Assembly (NCBI GenBank): GCA_947589425.1
Contig: CANQAV010000002.1
Location: forward strand, 145,782 to 209,781
DNA length: 64,000 nucleotides
Direction: 5' to 3'
Source of the DNA: Candidatus Gastranaerophilales bacterium
Lineage (GTDB): Bacteria > Cyanobacteriota > Vampirovibrionia > Gastranaerophilales > Gastranaerophilaceae
Positions 37,097 to 46,402 of this stretch are shown here, piece after piece (positions within the stretch are counted from its first letter, which is position 1; every line of letters begins with the position of its first letter). The translations under genes were made by a program, and so were the position numbers. The notes beneath the pieces are model-generated. The model did not search any database. It was not told the origin of the DNA and worked only from the letters and a program-made list of their open reading frames with translations.

Positions 37097-37965
37097 TATT
37101 TTCCTTGTTTTTCCTGTACTGCCGAATTAAGATTAACTCTTCTCATAAGATATGCCATACCTAAAAGTTCAATCCTTGCTTTTGACATTTCTTTGTTTAC
37201 GGAAATTTTAGTCAAGCCTAAAGATGCAATCGCATATTCATCTTTGTTTGAGCCATTGGCTTTAACAATTCTTTCAAGCCCGCCTTCTTCGGGGATTTTT
37301 CTGAATTTTTCCTGATAATCTTTGGCAGGATAAGTTATTTCATCATTTGAAATGGAAGCAAGAGCAATTATATCATTAGGTTTTTTAATTTTAAGGGATA
37401 TGTCGTATTCTTGATTGGGGTTAACATAAATCGGAGCGGCAAGGCTCATGTCAATTCGTTTTGCCATGCCGAATTTCAGAGATGTTTCTTCCATGATTAT
37501 GTCATCAGCATATATTTTCCAGCCTTCATTGCTTTTTTTCATGTAAGCAACATAGACGCTTTTTCCTTCCAATTCGCCCATTTTTTCATTTTTTGCTTCT
37601 TTGTTGTTTCCCGGATAAACTTCCGCTTTTGTTACGTCGGCTAATTCCGCAAGTGCCCAATCGTCGTATATTGTGACATTGGTAACCTTTGTTTTATATT
37701 TGAGATTTTTATATGTGCTTTGGGCTTTATCAAACATTTGAGAAAGTTCATCAAAGTCAAAACCGTCCGAGCTTTTATAATTTTCATCATAAAAAGCCCT
37801 GACTTTTTTGCTGTCATGACTGTTCATTGCTTTATCGTACAGACGTATTGTTTTAATTATTTCTCTTTTTGGCGAGTTAAAAATATTTTGAGACAAATCA
37901 AAGCAATGAGCTTGCAAGCCAAGATTTAAAATTAATGTTATTGTGAATACGGAAATTTTTTTCAT
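37096..37965 (-). CDS. Secreted protein with NTF2-like domain
   Basis: Start chosen at ATG 37965 with AGGA upstream; it begins the signal peptide MKKISVFTITLILNLGLQAH. Length is 289. Residues about 35-155 look NTF2/SnoaL-like: IIKTIRLYDKAMNSHDSKKVRAFY, cut short here, then YDDWALAELADV and VYVAYMKKSNEGWKIYADD. The second half (YVNPNQEYDISLKIKKP...) is beta-rich and unassigned. It is co-transcribed with lspA and with the secreted protein before it. Confidence 0.7.
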   Translation of the reverse strand: MKKISVFTITLILNLGLQAHCFDLSQNIFNSPKREIIKTIRLYDKAMNSHDSKKVRAFYDENYKSSDGFDFDELSQMFDKAQSTYKNLKYKTKVTNVTIYDDWALAELADVTKAEVYPGNNKEAKNEKMGELEGKSVYVAYMKKSNEGWKIYADDIIMEETSLKFGMAKRIDMSLAAPIYVNPNQEYDISLKIKKPNDIIALASISNDEITYPAKDYQEKFRKIPEEGGLERIVKANGSNKDEYAIASLGLTKISVNKEMSKARIELLGMAYLMRRVNLNSAVQEKQGK

Positions 37966-37966
37966 C

Positions 37967-38551
37967 TTATAAATCCTTTTTGAATAAAATGTAGTATTTT
38001 TTCTCACCGTAATATAATATCATATTCCAATAAGTTCCTTCATCCTGAAATTCAATGAAAGTTTCGGGGATTGGAGTTCTTTGGTTTTTCTTTCCCCATT
38101 TTGTTCCTATGAAATCCATTGTTTTGTTTCGCACTTTTTCATACGCATTAGGTTTTTTCCGCTCAAGCTTTTCGTTATAAAAATTAGGCGGAACAAGCTC
38201 TTCTTTATATATCGGAATTGTATATTTTACTTTGCCGTTATCTTTAAATAAGATATATGTTTTTCCGTTTTTTTCCCTGGGGGTTAAAAGATAGTAGCCG
38301 GGAGTAATTGTTTGAGATTTAAATATTAAATTTACACCCGTTCTGAACAAAGGATAAGGAGAGAACATATATCTTTGATATTCATCCGTCTGTTTCGGGT
38401 CAATTCCGAAAATGTACTTAAAATCGGGCTCTTGAATATTTTCATAAATTTCATCGTAATTATCTGTATTTATTCTTGAAATGTTTTCATTTTGTGCGAT
38501 AGCGCCCGCAATAAAAAATATGTAAATAAAAAATGTTAACAGAATTTTCAT
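37967..38551 (-). CDS. Secreted protein, paralogue of the 60.4 kb gene
   Basis: This 194-residue protein has a signal peptide MKILLTFFIYIFFIAGAIAQ. Its core (GYYLLTPREKNGKTYILFKD, GKVKYTIPIYKEE, then a Lys/Arg/Tyr-rich stretch and YWNMILYYGEKKYYILF) parallels the 60380-60892 protein in order and spacing. No known domain is recognised. Its start lies 1 bp past the tandem-CheW stop, and the next gene starts immediately after its stop. Confidence 0.7.
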   Translation of the reverse strand: MKILLTFFIYIFFIAGAIAQNENISRINTDNYDEIYENIQEPDFKYIFGIDPKQTDEYQRYMFSPYPLFRTGVNLIFKSQTITPGYYLLTPREKNGKTYILFKDNGKVKYTIPIYKEELVPPNFYNEKLERKKPNAYEKVRNKTMDFIGTKWGKKNQRTPIPETFIEFQDEGTYWNMILYYGEKKYYILFKKDL

Positions 38552-38552
38552 A

Positions 38553-39590
38553 TCAGCAAATTGTTAATCTTTCGTCTTTTAAAAGTTTTTCAGTGTCTAA
38601 TATTTGATAAATTTCGCCGTCTTTTACAAATTCGTTCATTTTTCCTTCTTCCTGATTTTTCAACCTGTTTTGAAGGATTTCTTCATAGTTAATATCTAAG
38701 CTTTCGCATATTTCGTCCGCCAAAATTCCTATTTTAAATTCATCCGAGTTTAAAATTATTATAGTGGATTTTTCTTTAATTGTTGTTTTTATGTTGTTAT
38801 AAAATAACCTTATATCAATTATTGTAATATATTCACCTTTTATATTAACCAAACCCATTATAAAATCGGGCGTATTCGGTATTTTTATAAATTTGGAATT
38901 ATTGACCTTAAAAAATTCTTTCACGGAAGCCATGTTTATATAGTATTTAATATTATTTATAAGAAAAGATACGCCCCTGTCATATAAGGGTGCTGCGGTT
39001 TGGATTTCTTTTGATAATCCTGATAAAAATTCTTTTCTTTTTTTCAGCCTTTGTTTGCTTTCACTGTCATTTATGATGTAGCGGGAGCTGTTTTCACGGT
39101 TAGTAAATTTTTCCGGATTTGCACTGATGTAATCTTTAATATTTTGAATATTCAGGATATAAACATTTTCACTTCCGTCGATATATACGCCGTCATAAAA
39201 AGGTTTTTCGTTTTGATAGGGAAGAGGGCGGATTTTTTCGGTTTCAATTTTTTTAATATCAATTATTTTGTCGCAAACAAATGCGGAAATTTCATTTTGT
39301 GTTTTTATTATGATGATTTTTGAAGATAAGTCGTAAACTATTCTTTCCTGTTTCAATATTTCTCTAAAGTCAATAACTCCCGTGGGAGTTTGTTCGTATT
39401 TTATAATTCCTAAAATACAGGAAGGCATTTCATTCGGATAGTCAAGTTCTATCATTTTGATAATTTCCAAAACGTCCAGAGCCTTAACGGCAAATATTTT
39501 TTCACTTATTTCAATCAGCAAAAATTCTTGTACTTCGGCGTTTTTCTGTGCGGGCATATTTTTATAGTTTAATGATGAATTGTTTTGCAT
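38553..39590 (-). CDS. Tandem CheW-domain adaptor
   Basis: The 345-residue protein carries two CheW folds. The first (about 20-165) has EFLLIEISEKIFAVKALDVLEII and LGIIKYEQTPTGVIDFREIL. The second (about 200-345) has VSFLINNIKYYINMASVKEFF and IMGLVNIKGEYITIIDIRLFY. CheW couples receptors to CheA. There is no receiver domain, so it is not CheV. It is divergent from the MCP-cheA operon, sharing a 123 bp promoter region. Confidence 0.88.
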   Translation of the reverse strand: MQNNSSLNYKNMPAQKNAEVQEFLLIEISEKIFAVKALDVLEIIKMIELDYPNEMPSCILGIIKYEQTPTGVIDFREILKQERIVYDLSSKIIIIKTQNEISAFVCDKIIDIKKIETEKIRPLPYQNEKPFYDGVYIDGSENVYILNIQNIKDYISANPEKFTNRENSSRYIINDSESKQRLKKRKEFLSGLSKEIQTAAPLYDRGVSFLINNIKYYINMASVKEFFKVNNSKFIKIPNTPDFIMGLVNIKGEYITIIDIRLFYNNIKTTIKEKSTIIILNSDEFKIGILADEICESLDINYEEILQNRLKNQEEGKMNEFVKDGEIYQILDTEKLLKDERLTIC

Positions 39591-39651
39591 GTAAATTCCT
39601 GTTATATCTTAATTTGAATGCTTTATATCATTTATAATAATTATTACTTTT

Positions 39652-39680
39652 TTGTCATTATTTAATTTATTTACTATAAT
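39652..39680 (+). promoter_or_regulatory. Predicted promoter of the MCP-cheA operon
   Basis: TTGTCA, a 17 bp spacer and a perfect TATAAT lie 34 bp before the MCP start codon. This is among the closest matches to the sigma-70 consensus that I noticed in the window. Confidence 0.65.
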
Positions 39681-39713
39681 AGAATTATACATTTTTTTAT
39701 TTAAGGGTGGAAT

Positions 39714-40775
39714 ATGTTAAAAAGATTAAATGATGACAAAAAAGAAAACAAAAAGAATATCAATAAAGAGTTAATAAGAAAGTTTACTATTGATTATGCA
39801 TTTGTAGTTATTCTTTTGTTTTTATTGTGTTACATAGTAACTCGTTTGAAAATTGATGAAAACGCTCTCTATTTAGTCTTTTTTGCTTGCATTCTCGTTG
39901 TTGCTTTTGCTTTCCATTCTTCTACCAATACGGTTAAAAAATATTTGATTAATTTGGTAAACGATAGTGCTGATAAAACGAAGGACGAGCTTATTAATAT
40001 TGTTCGTAAGAATAATTCGCAGAAAGAAAACAATAATATTTCAAAAGTAAAAATAAACGATATTAAGCGTTTAATTGAAAATCTTCAAAAAAATTCAGAT
40101 GATATGCAGGTTTTAACCGATAAAACAAGAGAAAAAACAGATAAATCGATTGATTTTACAAACAGCGAATTTAACGCAGTTAAGACTAATATTGAAAAAA
40201 TGTTTTCTATAAGACATAAAATTCAAACAATAGCCGAATTAATACTTGAACTGTCAGATTTTGTTCAATCCATATCATCAACCATAGGGCTTGTTGAAGA
40301 TATAGCCGAGCAGACAAACCTTCTTGCCCTAAACGCAGCAGTTGAAGCAGCAAGAGCGGGAGAGCACGGTAAAGGCTTTGCCGTTGTTGCATCCGAAATC
40401 AGAAAACTTGCGGATGAATCAAAACAATCTACAAGTAAAATTATTGCTCTTATTAACGATATTCAACAGACTGCTAATTCAACCGTTTTAGCAACCGAAG
40501 AAGGTACGAAAGAAATTGAATCCGGACTTGAATTGGCACATGCAATTTCAGAAGATGTTGAACAGTTAATCACTGCAATGAATGAAGTTTCGGATAATAT
40601 GGAAGAGATAATCATTTCCGCCAAAAAAATGAATAACGATACAAAACGAACTGAAAACTTCATGGGAGAAATTTCTCAAATGCTTGAAAAAAGTAACTTG
40701 CTGACGTTAGAAAACGATGAAAGTTACGAAAGAATTGAAATTGCTTCTAATGATTTAAGGCAGTCTATTGTCTAG
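39714..40775 (+). CDS. Methyl-accepting chemotaxis protein without sensor domain
   Basis: The 353-residue protein has two membrane helices (about 24-44 and 51-71) separated by only about 8 residues, so there is no periplasmic ligand domain. I see no clear HAMP. The signalling hairpin [20 protein letters not shown] and [16 protein letters not shown] binds CheA and CheW. It may sense membrane state, or partner proteins such as the pilus machinery. cheA starts 18 bp later. The SD is AAGGGTGG. Confidence 0.9.
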   Translation: MLKRLNDDKKENKKNINKELIRKFTIDYAFVVILLFLLCYIVTRLKIDENALYLVFFACILVVAFAFHSSTNTVKKYLINLVNDSADKTKDELINIVRKNNSQKENNNISKVKINDIKRLIENLQKNSDDMQVLTDKTREKTDKSIDFTNSEFNAVKTNIEKMFSIRHKIQTIAELILELSDFVQSISSTIGLVEDIAEQTNLLALNAAVEAARAGEHGKGFAVVASEIRKLADESKQSTSKIIALINDIQQTANSTVLATEEGTKEIESGLELAHAISEDVEQLITAMNEVSDNMEEIIISAKKMNNDTKRTENFMGEISQMLEKSNLLTLENDESYERIEIASNDLRQSIV

Positions 40776-40793
40776 CTTTTTATCGGAGCAAAA

Positions 40794-43793
40794 ATGGAAT
40801 TTCAACGGGAAGAACTTGATGAAATATTAAATATTTTTCAACAGGAAAGCATCGAAATTATTGCTGCAATGGATGAAAAACTTTTGTTTTTGGAGCGTGA
40901 GCCGAACAATCCCGAAATTGCAATGCAATTGTTCCGTGATGCGCATTCCTTAAAAGGCTCCGCCAGAATGCTGGGTTTTAACGATATTCAAAATATTGCT
41001 CATAAAATAGAAGATATTATAAGCCTTGTAAGAGAAGAAAAGCTGGTCCTTACCGTTAAAGTAGGAGATACAATTTCCGAATGCCTTGATTTTATTTCGA
41101 CATTGATAAATAAAACTGTTTCCCTAAAACAAGCTTATAAGAGCCCGGATGTTGATTTATATATTAAAAAATTGGATGATTTAATATATGGCAGCGAAGA
41201 TGATGATAATTTTACCAAAAAAAGTTTTTTCCTGAAATTTGAAAATATAGAACGTGTTGCAATAAATATTCTCTATATTGTAACTTATGCCCATGAGCAT
41301 GAAAACTATATGAATATTTTCGAGCTTGAAAATGAACTTAATACATTGTTGTTTTTGTTTGAAAAAACAAATGATGAAGGAATTAACGAAATTAAATTAT
41401 GCATAAGAAATGTTTTATTTTCGCTTGAAAAATATAAAGATGCCGAAAACAAAAAAAGTGTATTTGTTGAACTTTTTGATACCGTGCATGCTTTTATAGA
41501 TACCCTGGGGGCATACGCAGATAAACAGCATATAAAAAGAAGCAATTATTGGGAAGCGGTTGAGAAAAAGTTGAACTCCCCTAACGATAACGATAAAAAT
41601 ATCACCCCTTTTAATATAAATCGTACTAAAATCGAAGAGATAATACAAAAACTTCCAATGATGGAGATAAATTGCGATTATTACGATGAAGCATTTAAAA
41701 CCATAAACCAAATAATAACGGCAGAACAGAATGATGATATAAGACATATATTATCCTGCGCAAAACAAATTTTATTGATATATAAGAAAAAGAATAAGAC
41801 CCTTGTTCAGGATGTGTCTTTGGGGTTGATGGAAGTTTTTGAAGCGGTTAAGTCGGAAGATGCCGGTGTTATAAAAGAAGCCAAAGCAAAAATTGATGTC
41901 ATAAAAATTATGACACAATTTGAAAATGATATGCCAAAAAGACCGAGAGAAGTCAGCAAGACAAGCCAAAAAGATATATTAAATACAATTACAAATTCTC
42001 AAATTAAGACATTAAGAATTGATTCCGTAAAATTGGATAATTTGGCAGTTCAAATAGGAGAACTTATTGTATCAAAAATCAAAACAAATGAGGAACTCTC
42101 TATTGCCAAAAAAATTAATAATGAACTTATTGAATGGCAGAAAAATTTTAATAAGATGAGCTATTATATAAAATATTTTGACAAAAAATATCTGTCCGAA
42201 TCCTTCGGTGGTGGGGATGATTTAAGAAAAATTATTTCATATAATAAACAGCTTTCAACTCTTGCCCAATCACACAGTGATAAAATAACCGAAATCATTC
42301 GGGAAACATCCCGACTTTTTAAACACTTGCAGGAGAGCGAAACAAAGTTAAACGCAACAACGACTGAAATTAAAGAAATGGTAAAAAATATGAGAATTTT
42401 ACCCCTTCAGACAATATTTCAGCTTTTTCCGAGAATGGTGCATAATATAGCTCGAGATCAGAACAAGAAAATAGATTTATTTATTGAAGGAGCGGATATT
42501 ACAGCCGACAAAACAATAATTGAAGAAATAAAAATCCCTCTTATGCATATTATAAGAAATTCAATTGACCATGGGATTGAAGATGTTGATACAAGAAAAT
42601 TTTTAGGCAAAAATCCGATAGGAAGAATTGAAATCAAAGCATCCTTAAAAGATAACAAAGTTGTAATTGATGTTAAAGACGACGGCAGAGGGCTTGATAT
42701 TGAAAAAATTAAGGCAAAAGCGCTTGAAAAACACATTTTAACCGAAGAAGAACTTAATGTGGTCGGGGAAGAGGAGATTACAAACTTGATTTTTTATCCC
42801 GGATTTTCAACCGAAGATGTCGTTACGGATTTATCAGGCAGAGGGCTTGGGCTTGATATAGTTAATAATAAAATAAGTCAGCTTCAAGGAAGAATTGATA
42901 TATTTTCTCAGGTTAAAAAAGGTACGGTGGTCAGAATTACTCTTCCTGCCGTAATTGCAACCAAGAAGGTGTTTGTAATTGAAGAAAATAAACAGCTTTT
43001 GGCAATTGAAACATCCGCAATTAAAACTATCGTGAGAATTAACGCCGACGAGGTTTTTGAAAAAGATAACAACAACTACTATGTATATAACGGAATTGCA
43101 ATTGCGGTTTATACTCTTTCTCAAATTTTAAATTATGAAAATACTCCGAGGGAAACTTTTAAATATACACTGATGATTATTGAGGCGGATAATCTTACCT
43201 TTGGTGTGATTGTTGAAAAGTTGATTGCCGATCAGGAAATTGTTCACAAAAAGCTTGCCGCACCTTTGTATAAAGTTAAAAATATTTCGGGGATTACGAC
43301 TTTGGCAAACGGAGAAGCTTGCTTGATTTTAAGTGTTCCCGATATTATTGCAGCCGTTAACTCCAAAAAAATCGGCAGTAAAATTATATTAAAAAACGGC
43401 AGAGTAAGAACAAGGAATAATTTTAAATATAAAATTCTTGTTGTTGATGATTCCGCCACAACAAGAATTCTGCAGAAAAATATACTGGCAAATAACGGTT
43501 ATAATGTGTCAACCGCTACAAGTCCGATTAGTGCTCTTGAAAAGATGAAAGAAGATAATTATGACTTAATTATTTCGGATGTACAAATGCCTGAGATGAG
43601 CGGGTTTGAATTTATTGATGAATTCAGAAAAATAAAAAACTATGCTTCGACACCCGTGATAATAGTAAGCTCAGAGCCGAGAGAGTTTTATGAAAAAGAG
43701 ATTTCAAACAATAATATTTTAACCTACATACAAAAAAATCTCTTTAAACAGGACGAACTTTTAAAATGCCTTGAAAATACCCTTAATTATTAA
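40794..43793 (+). CDS. cheA: CheA hybrid histidine kinase with receiver domain
   Basis: The 999-residue kinase starts with an HPt domain (phosphorylatable His51 in FRDAHSLKGSARMLGF). A long middle region of low similarity follows (about 120-400). Next come a dimerisation helix pair, the ATPase (N box RNSIDHGIED, G1 VKDDGRGLD, G2 SGRGLGLDIV) and a CheW-like domain (about 710-850). The C-terminal receiver has Asp929 in IISDVQMPEMSG. CheA-REC hybrids are common in pilus-associated (Pil-Chp-like) systems. No cheY, cheB or cheR is adjacent. Confidence 0.94.
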   Translation: MEFQREELDEILNIFQQESIEIIAAMDEKLLFLEREPNNPEIAMQLFRDAHSLKGSARMLGFNDIQNIAHKIEDIISLVREEKLVLTVKVGDTISECLDFISTLINKTVSLKQAYKSPDVDLYIKKLDDLIYGSEDDDNFTKKSFFLKFENIERVAINILYIVTYAHEHENYMNIFELENELNTLLFLFEKTNDEGINEIKLCIRNVLFSLEKYKDAENKKSVFVELFDTVHAFIDTLGAYADKQHIKRSNYWEAVEKKLNSPNDNDKNITPFNINRTKIEEIIQKLPMMEINCDYYDEAFKTINQIITAEQNDDIRHILSCAKQILLIYKKKNKTLVQDVSLGLMEVFEAVKSEDAGVIKEAKAKIDVIKIMTQFENDMPKRPREVSKTSQKDILNTITNSQIKTLRIDSVKLDNLAVQIGELIVSKIKTNEELSIAKKINNELIEWQKNFNKMSYYIKYFDKKYLSESFGGGDDLRKIISYNKQLSTLAQSHSDKITEIIRETSRLFKHLQESETKLNATTTEIKEMVKNMRILPLQTIFQLFPRMVHNIARDQNKKIDLFIEGADITADKTIIEEIKIPLMHIIRNSIDHGIEDVDTRKFLGKNPIGRIEIKASLKDNKVVIDVKDDGRGLDIEKIKAKALEKHILTEEELNVVGEEEITNLIFYPGFSTEDVVTDLSGRGLGLDIVNNKISQLQGRIDIFSQVKKGTVVRITLPAVIATKKVFVIEENKQLLAIETSAIKTIVRINADEVFEKDNNNYYVYNGIAIAVYTLSQILNYENTPRETFKYTLMIIEADNLTFGVIVEKLIADQEIVHKKLAAPLYKVKNISGITTLANGEACLILSVPDIIAAVNSKKIGSKIILKNGRVRTRNNFKYKILVVDDSATTRILQKNILANNGYNVSTATSPISALEKMKEDNYDLIISDVQMPEMSGFEFIDEFRKIKNYASTPVIIVSSEPREFYEKEISNNNILTYIQKNLFKQDELLKCLENTLNY

Positions 43794-43844
43794 ATAGTAT
43801 ATTTTTATGACGACAATAAATTTTGATTTAGGTAGAATTAGCTT

Positions 43845-45005
43845 ATGAGTTTTTTAAAAGATAACAAAGTAATTTTAATAATAATATTATTTTTGGGTTT
43901 TGGTTTAAGATTGTGGAACATCAATTGTCCCGAGGGTTTTTGGGCAGATGAATACAAGGCATTTTCTTTTGATATATTTAAATATCACGTAGGTTTTTTT
44001 GAAGCCCTTAAAACAAATTGCTATGCGCCTCTTCATCATTTTTATTTAAAAATTTGGACAACAATATTCAACAATAGCAGTTTTATGATTAAAATGTCAT
44101 CCCTTGTACCTAATTTATTAGGTTGTTTTGTAATGTACCACGTCGGAAAAAATTATCAGACAAAACACCATTCAATTGAAATCGGTCTTGCGTGTGCCTG
44201 CGTGGGCGCAATAAGCTCATTTTTAATATATTTTGCTCAGGAAGCAAGAATTTATTCTTTAATATTTTTGCTATCCTCTCTTGTTTTATTATATTCAATT
44301 AAAATGTATGAATTTCCATGTCAAAAAAATGCGTGGTGGCTTACTTTTTATTCAATTCTTTTAATTTTAGAGCACACCATAGCCTTTGTATTTGTTATAT
44401 TTAATATTTTCGGCTTAATTGCATTTCGGGAAAGAAAAAAGAAAAATATAGACCCCTATATGCCTCTTGTTGCGGGGTTAATTCTTTGTCTGCCTTTAAT
44501 TCCTTTTTTGTTGAGGCTTTTTGCTCATCCTACATATATTTCAAGGTGGTGGTCGCCATTTAACTGGTCAAACATAGGCTTTTTCTTTACGGATTTATTT
44601 TCGCCCGTCTTGAAAAACCTTACAACGCATCCTGTTGATTTTTATCATCAAATAGTAGGTACAAGCTCAATAAATATAGGTTTTGTTTTGTTTGCCCTTG
44701 TGAGCGCAGTTATGGCTCTTGTGATGATAATTCGCTCAAATATTGATGCAAGAAGAATAAACAAATATTTTTTAAGCGTGTCTCTTGCGGTATTTTTAAC
44801 GCTTTTAATCACTGCAATTGCAGATAAGCTTGCCTTTTTAACAAAATATTATGCCGAATTATACCCGATGTTAATTTTAATGTGTGCAATAGGCTGGGCA
44901 CGGATGAATTCAAGAAATTCAAAAATTACCTGTGCTACGATTTATATTTTTATGACGCTGTTTTTTATTTTAGTATCTCACCTGAGCTCAATTAAGCTTG
45001 TTTAA
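43845..45005 (+). CDS. GT-C fold membrane glycosyltransferase
   Basis: This 386-residue protein has about nine hydrophobic helices. A conserved first periplasmic loop, FWADEYKAFSFDIF, carries the catalytic-type acidic pair of the PMT/ArnT/GT39-like superfamily. AQEARIYSLIFLLSSLVLLY is the matching TM block. Such enzymes move sugars from polyprenyl-phosphate donors outside the membrane. There is no SD; TAGAAT ends 6 nt before the ATG, so it may be leaderless. It overlaps the convergent ASKHA gene by 18 bp. Confidence 0.82.
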   Translation: MSFLKDNKVILIIILFLGFGLRLWNINCPEGFWADEYKAFSFDIFKYHVGFFEALKTNCYAPLHHFYLKIWTTIFNNSSFMIKMSSLVPNLLGCFVMYHVGKNYQTKHHSIEIGLACACVGAISSFLIYFAQEARIYSLIFLLSSLVLLYSIKMYEFPCQKNAWWLTFYSILLILEHTIAFVFVIFNIFGLIAFRERKKKNIDPYMPLVAGLILCLPLIPFLLRLFAHPTYISRWWSPFNWSNIGFFFTDLFSPVLKNLTTHPVDFYHQIVGTSSINIGFVLFALVSAVMALVMIIRSNIDARRINKYFLSVSLAVFLTLLITAIADKLAFLTKYYAELYPMLILMCAIGWARMNSRNSKITCATIYIFMTLFFILVSHLSSIKLV

Positions 45006-45659
45006 TTTATCTATTTCATAAAGCCCTTCAACAAGGGCAAATCTTCCTATGGGGATAACTTCCGTATATTGGGACAGGCTTTCGATGAAACATTTGTTTT
45101 CGCAAAAGCCCCCGCTGATAAAAAGTTTTTTGGGTCTTTTGGCAAAATTATAAGCATTAAAGGCAATGCCGTGGACAAATTTTGCAACCGCAGTTTTTGA
45201 ATTAACCCCTTTTGCAACATCATCCATTATTTTTTCCAGACCGAAAATCCCGCAGGTGATTGAATATTTTTCATTTGTATATTTTAATTCATCGGGATTT
45301 ATGTCGTAAAATTTTAAAAGCATCTCTACGGTTGCCCCCGTTGCGCTTGCACAGGTTGTATTCCAGTCCATATCTTTAAACTTGTTATTTTGAAATTCGA
45401 CATATTTTATATCTCTTGAACCTAAATCAAGCGCAATGAAGTTATCTTCAAGATATTTTTTTGCTCCCCATGCAAGGGCAACAACTTCGTTTTCGTATAT
45501 GCCTTCCTTTTTTTCTATGCTGTGTCCCGTTGCTTTTGTATATTTTAAATCGGCTAAATTTATATCACGGGTCAAACTAACACTGTAGTCTTTTTTTTCG
45601 CCGTTTACTTTTAAGATTTTTACTCGGGTAGTGCCTGCATCAATATAAATTTTTTCCAT
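44988..45659 (-). CDS. Small ASKHA ATPase of the activase (BadF/HgdC) type
   Basis: This 223-residue protein is a reduced HgdC-like activase. The phosphate-1 loop is YIDAGTTRVKIL, phosphate-2 is ALDLGSRDIKYVEF and the adenosine loop is LFISGGFCENKCF. Cys103 (TTCASATGAT, matching CAAGTG) and Cys136 (ITCGIFG, matching CxVFA) sit where HgdC binds its bridging [4Fe-4S] cluster, 33 residues apart instead of 39. This suggests an ATP-driven electron donor. It starts 2 bp after the FWG-repeat protein's stop, with SD GAGGT. Confidence 0.7.
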   Translation of the reverse strand: MEKIYIDAGTTRVKILKVNGEKKDYSVSLTRDINLADLKYTKATGHSIEKKEGIYENEVVALAWGAKKYLEDNFIALDLGSRDIKYVEFQNNKFKDMDWNTTCASATGATVEMLLKFYDINPDELKYTNEKYSITCGIFGLEKIMDDVAKGVNSKTAVAKFVHGIAFNAYNFAKRPKKLFISGGFCENKCFIESLSQYTEVIPIGRFALVEGLYEIDKLNKLN

Positions 45660-45661
45660 AA

Positions 45662-46393
45662 CTACCTCAACTTTAAAAACGCTTCTATTTTTGCTTTTGC
45701 GCTGTTTGTGGGAATTGCGTCAATATCTATAAAAAGCCCCTGATATTTGTTTGCAAGGTGTTTAGCTAAAAGAGTTTTTGAACAAAAAGCCTGTGTAAAA
45801 AATATCGTGGGAAGTTCTTTATCAACATAAGTTTCAAGTTCAAAATCCCCCGGATATCCCGCTTCAACAGAGCGAAGCCAGCCGAATATTTCAGTATTGC
45901 AAGGGAAAAGATTTAAAATATCAAGGTCGTTTGGCGGTACTCCCCAGAAGCCGAACGAGGGTTTTTGGGGCTTTAAATAATCGTAATTTTTTCTTTCATA
46001 TATATTTTTTGTAATTAACTCAACCTTTTCCTTAAGGGGAATTGCGCTTTTTGAAATCGGAATTTTTATTTTATTTATATTCGGACATTTATCTTCAAAA
46101 ACGGATTGCACAATATCAAATTCATTTTTTAATAATTCCGATATGAAATATGCGCTGTCGCATTTATCTTTCCCTTTGGGCGCAAGAATTTTAATTATTC
46201 TGTCTTTAAGATAAAAAGCATTATTTATAATGTTTTTGATAATTGTGCAATAGTTATCGGGCGTAAGCTTTAAATCGGGATAATTGTAATTTATGTCTAA
46301 ATCTACCCAGAGCGCATCAGGGTAGATTTGTTTCGTTTCTTCAATAAGTTCAATTCTCGGATATCCCCAGAAAGCTATGATATCTTTTTTCAT
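45662..46393 (-). CDS. Unknown protein with duplicated FWG motif, partner of ASKHA gene
   Basis: The 243-residue protein has no signal peptide or TM. It seems internally duplicated: IIAFWGYPRIELIEETKQIY and, about 140 residues later, SFGFWGVPPNDLDILNLFPC, each followed by a W(V/L)-containing strand and a YP motif (NYPDLKL, GYPGDFEL). Five cysteines are scattered (Cys in YCTII, DKCDS, DKCPN, FPCNT, AFCSK). It begins 9 bp after recA and is followed at 2 bp by the small activase. A redox or acceptor role is inference. Confidence 0.65.
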   Translation of the reverse strand: MKKDIIAFWGYPRIELIEETKQIYPDALWVDLDINYNYPDLKLTPDNYCTIIKNIINNAFYLKDRIIKILAPKGKDKCDSAYFISELLKNEFDIVQSVFEDKCPNINKIKIPISKSAIPLKEKVELITKNIYERKNYDYLKPQKPSFGFWGVPPNDLDILNLFPCNTEIFGWLRSVEAGYPGDFELETYVDKELPTIFFTQAFCSKTLLAKHLANKYQGLFIDIDAIPTNSAKAKIEAFLKLR

Positions 46394-46402
46394 CTTGATA
46401 TT

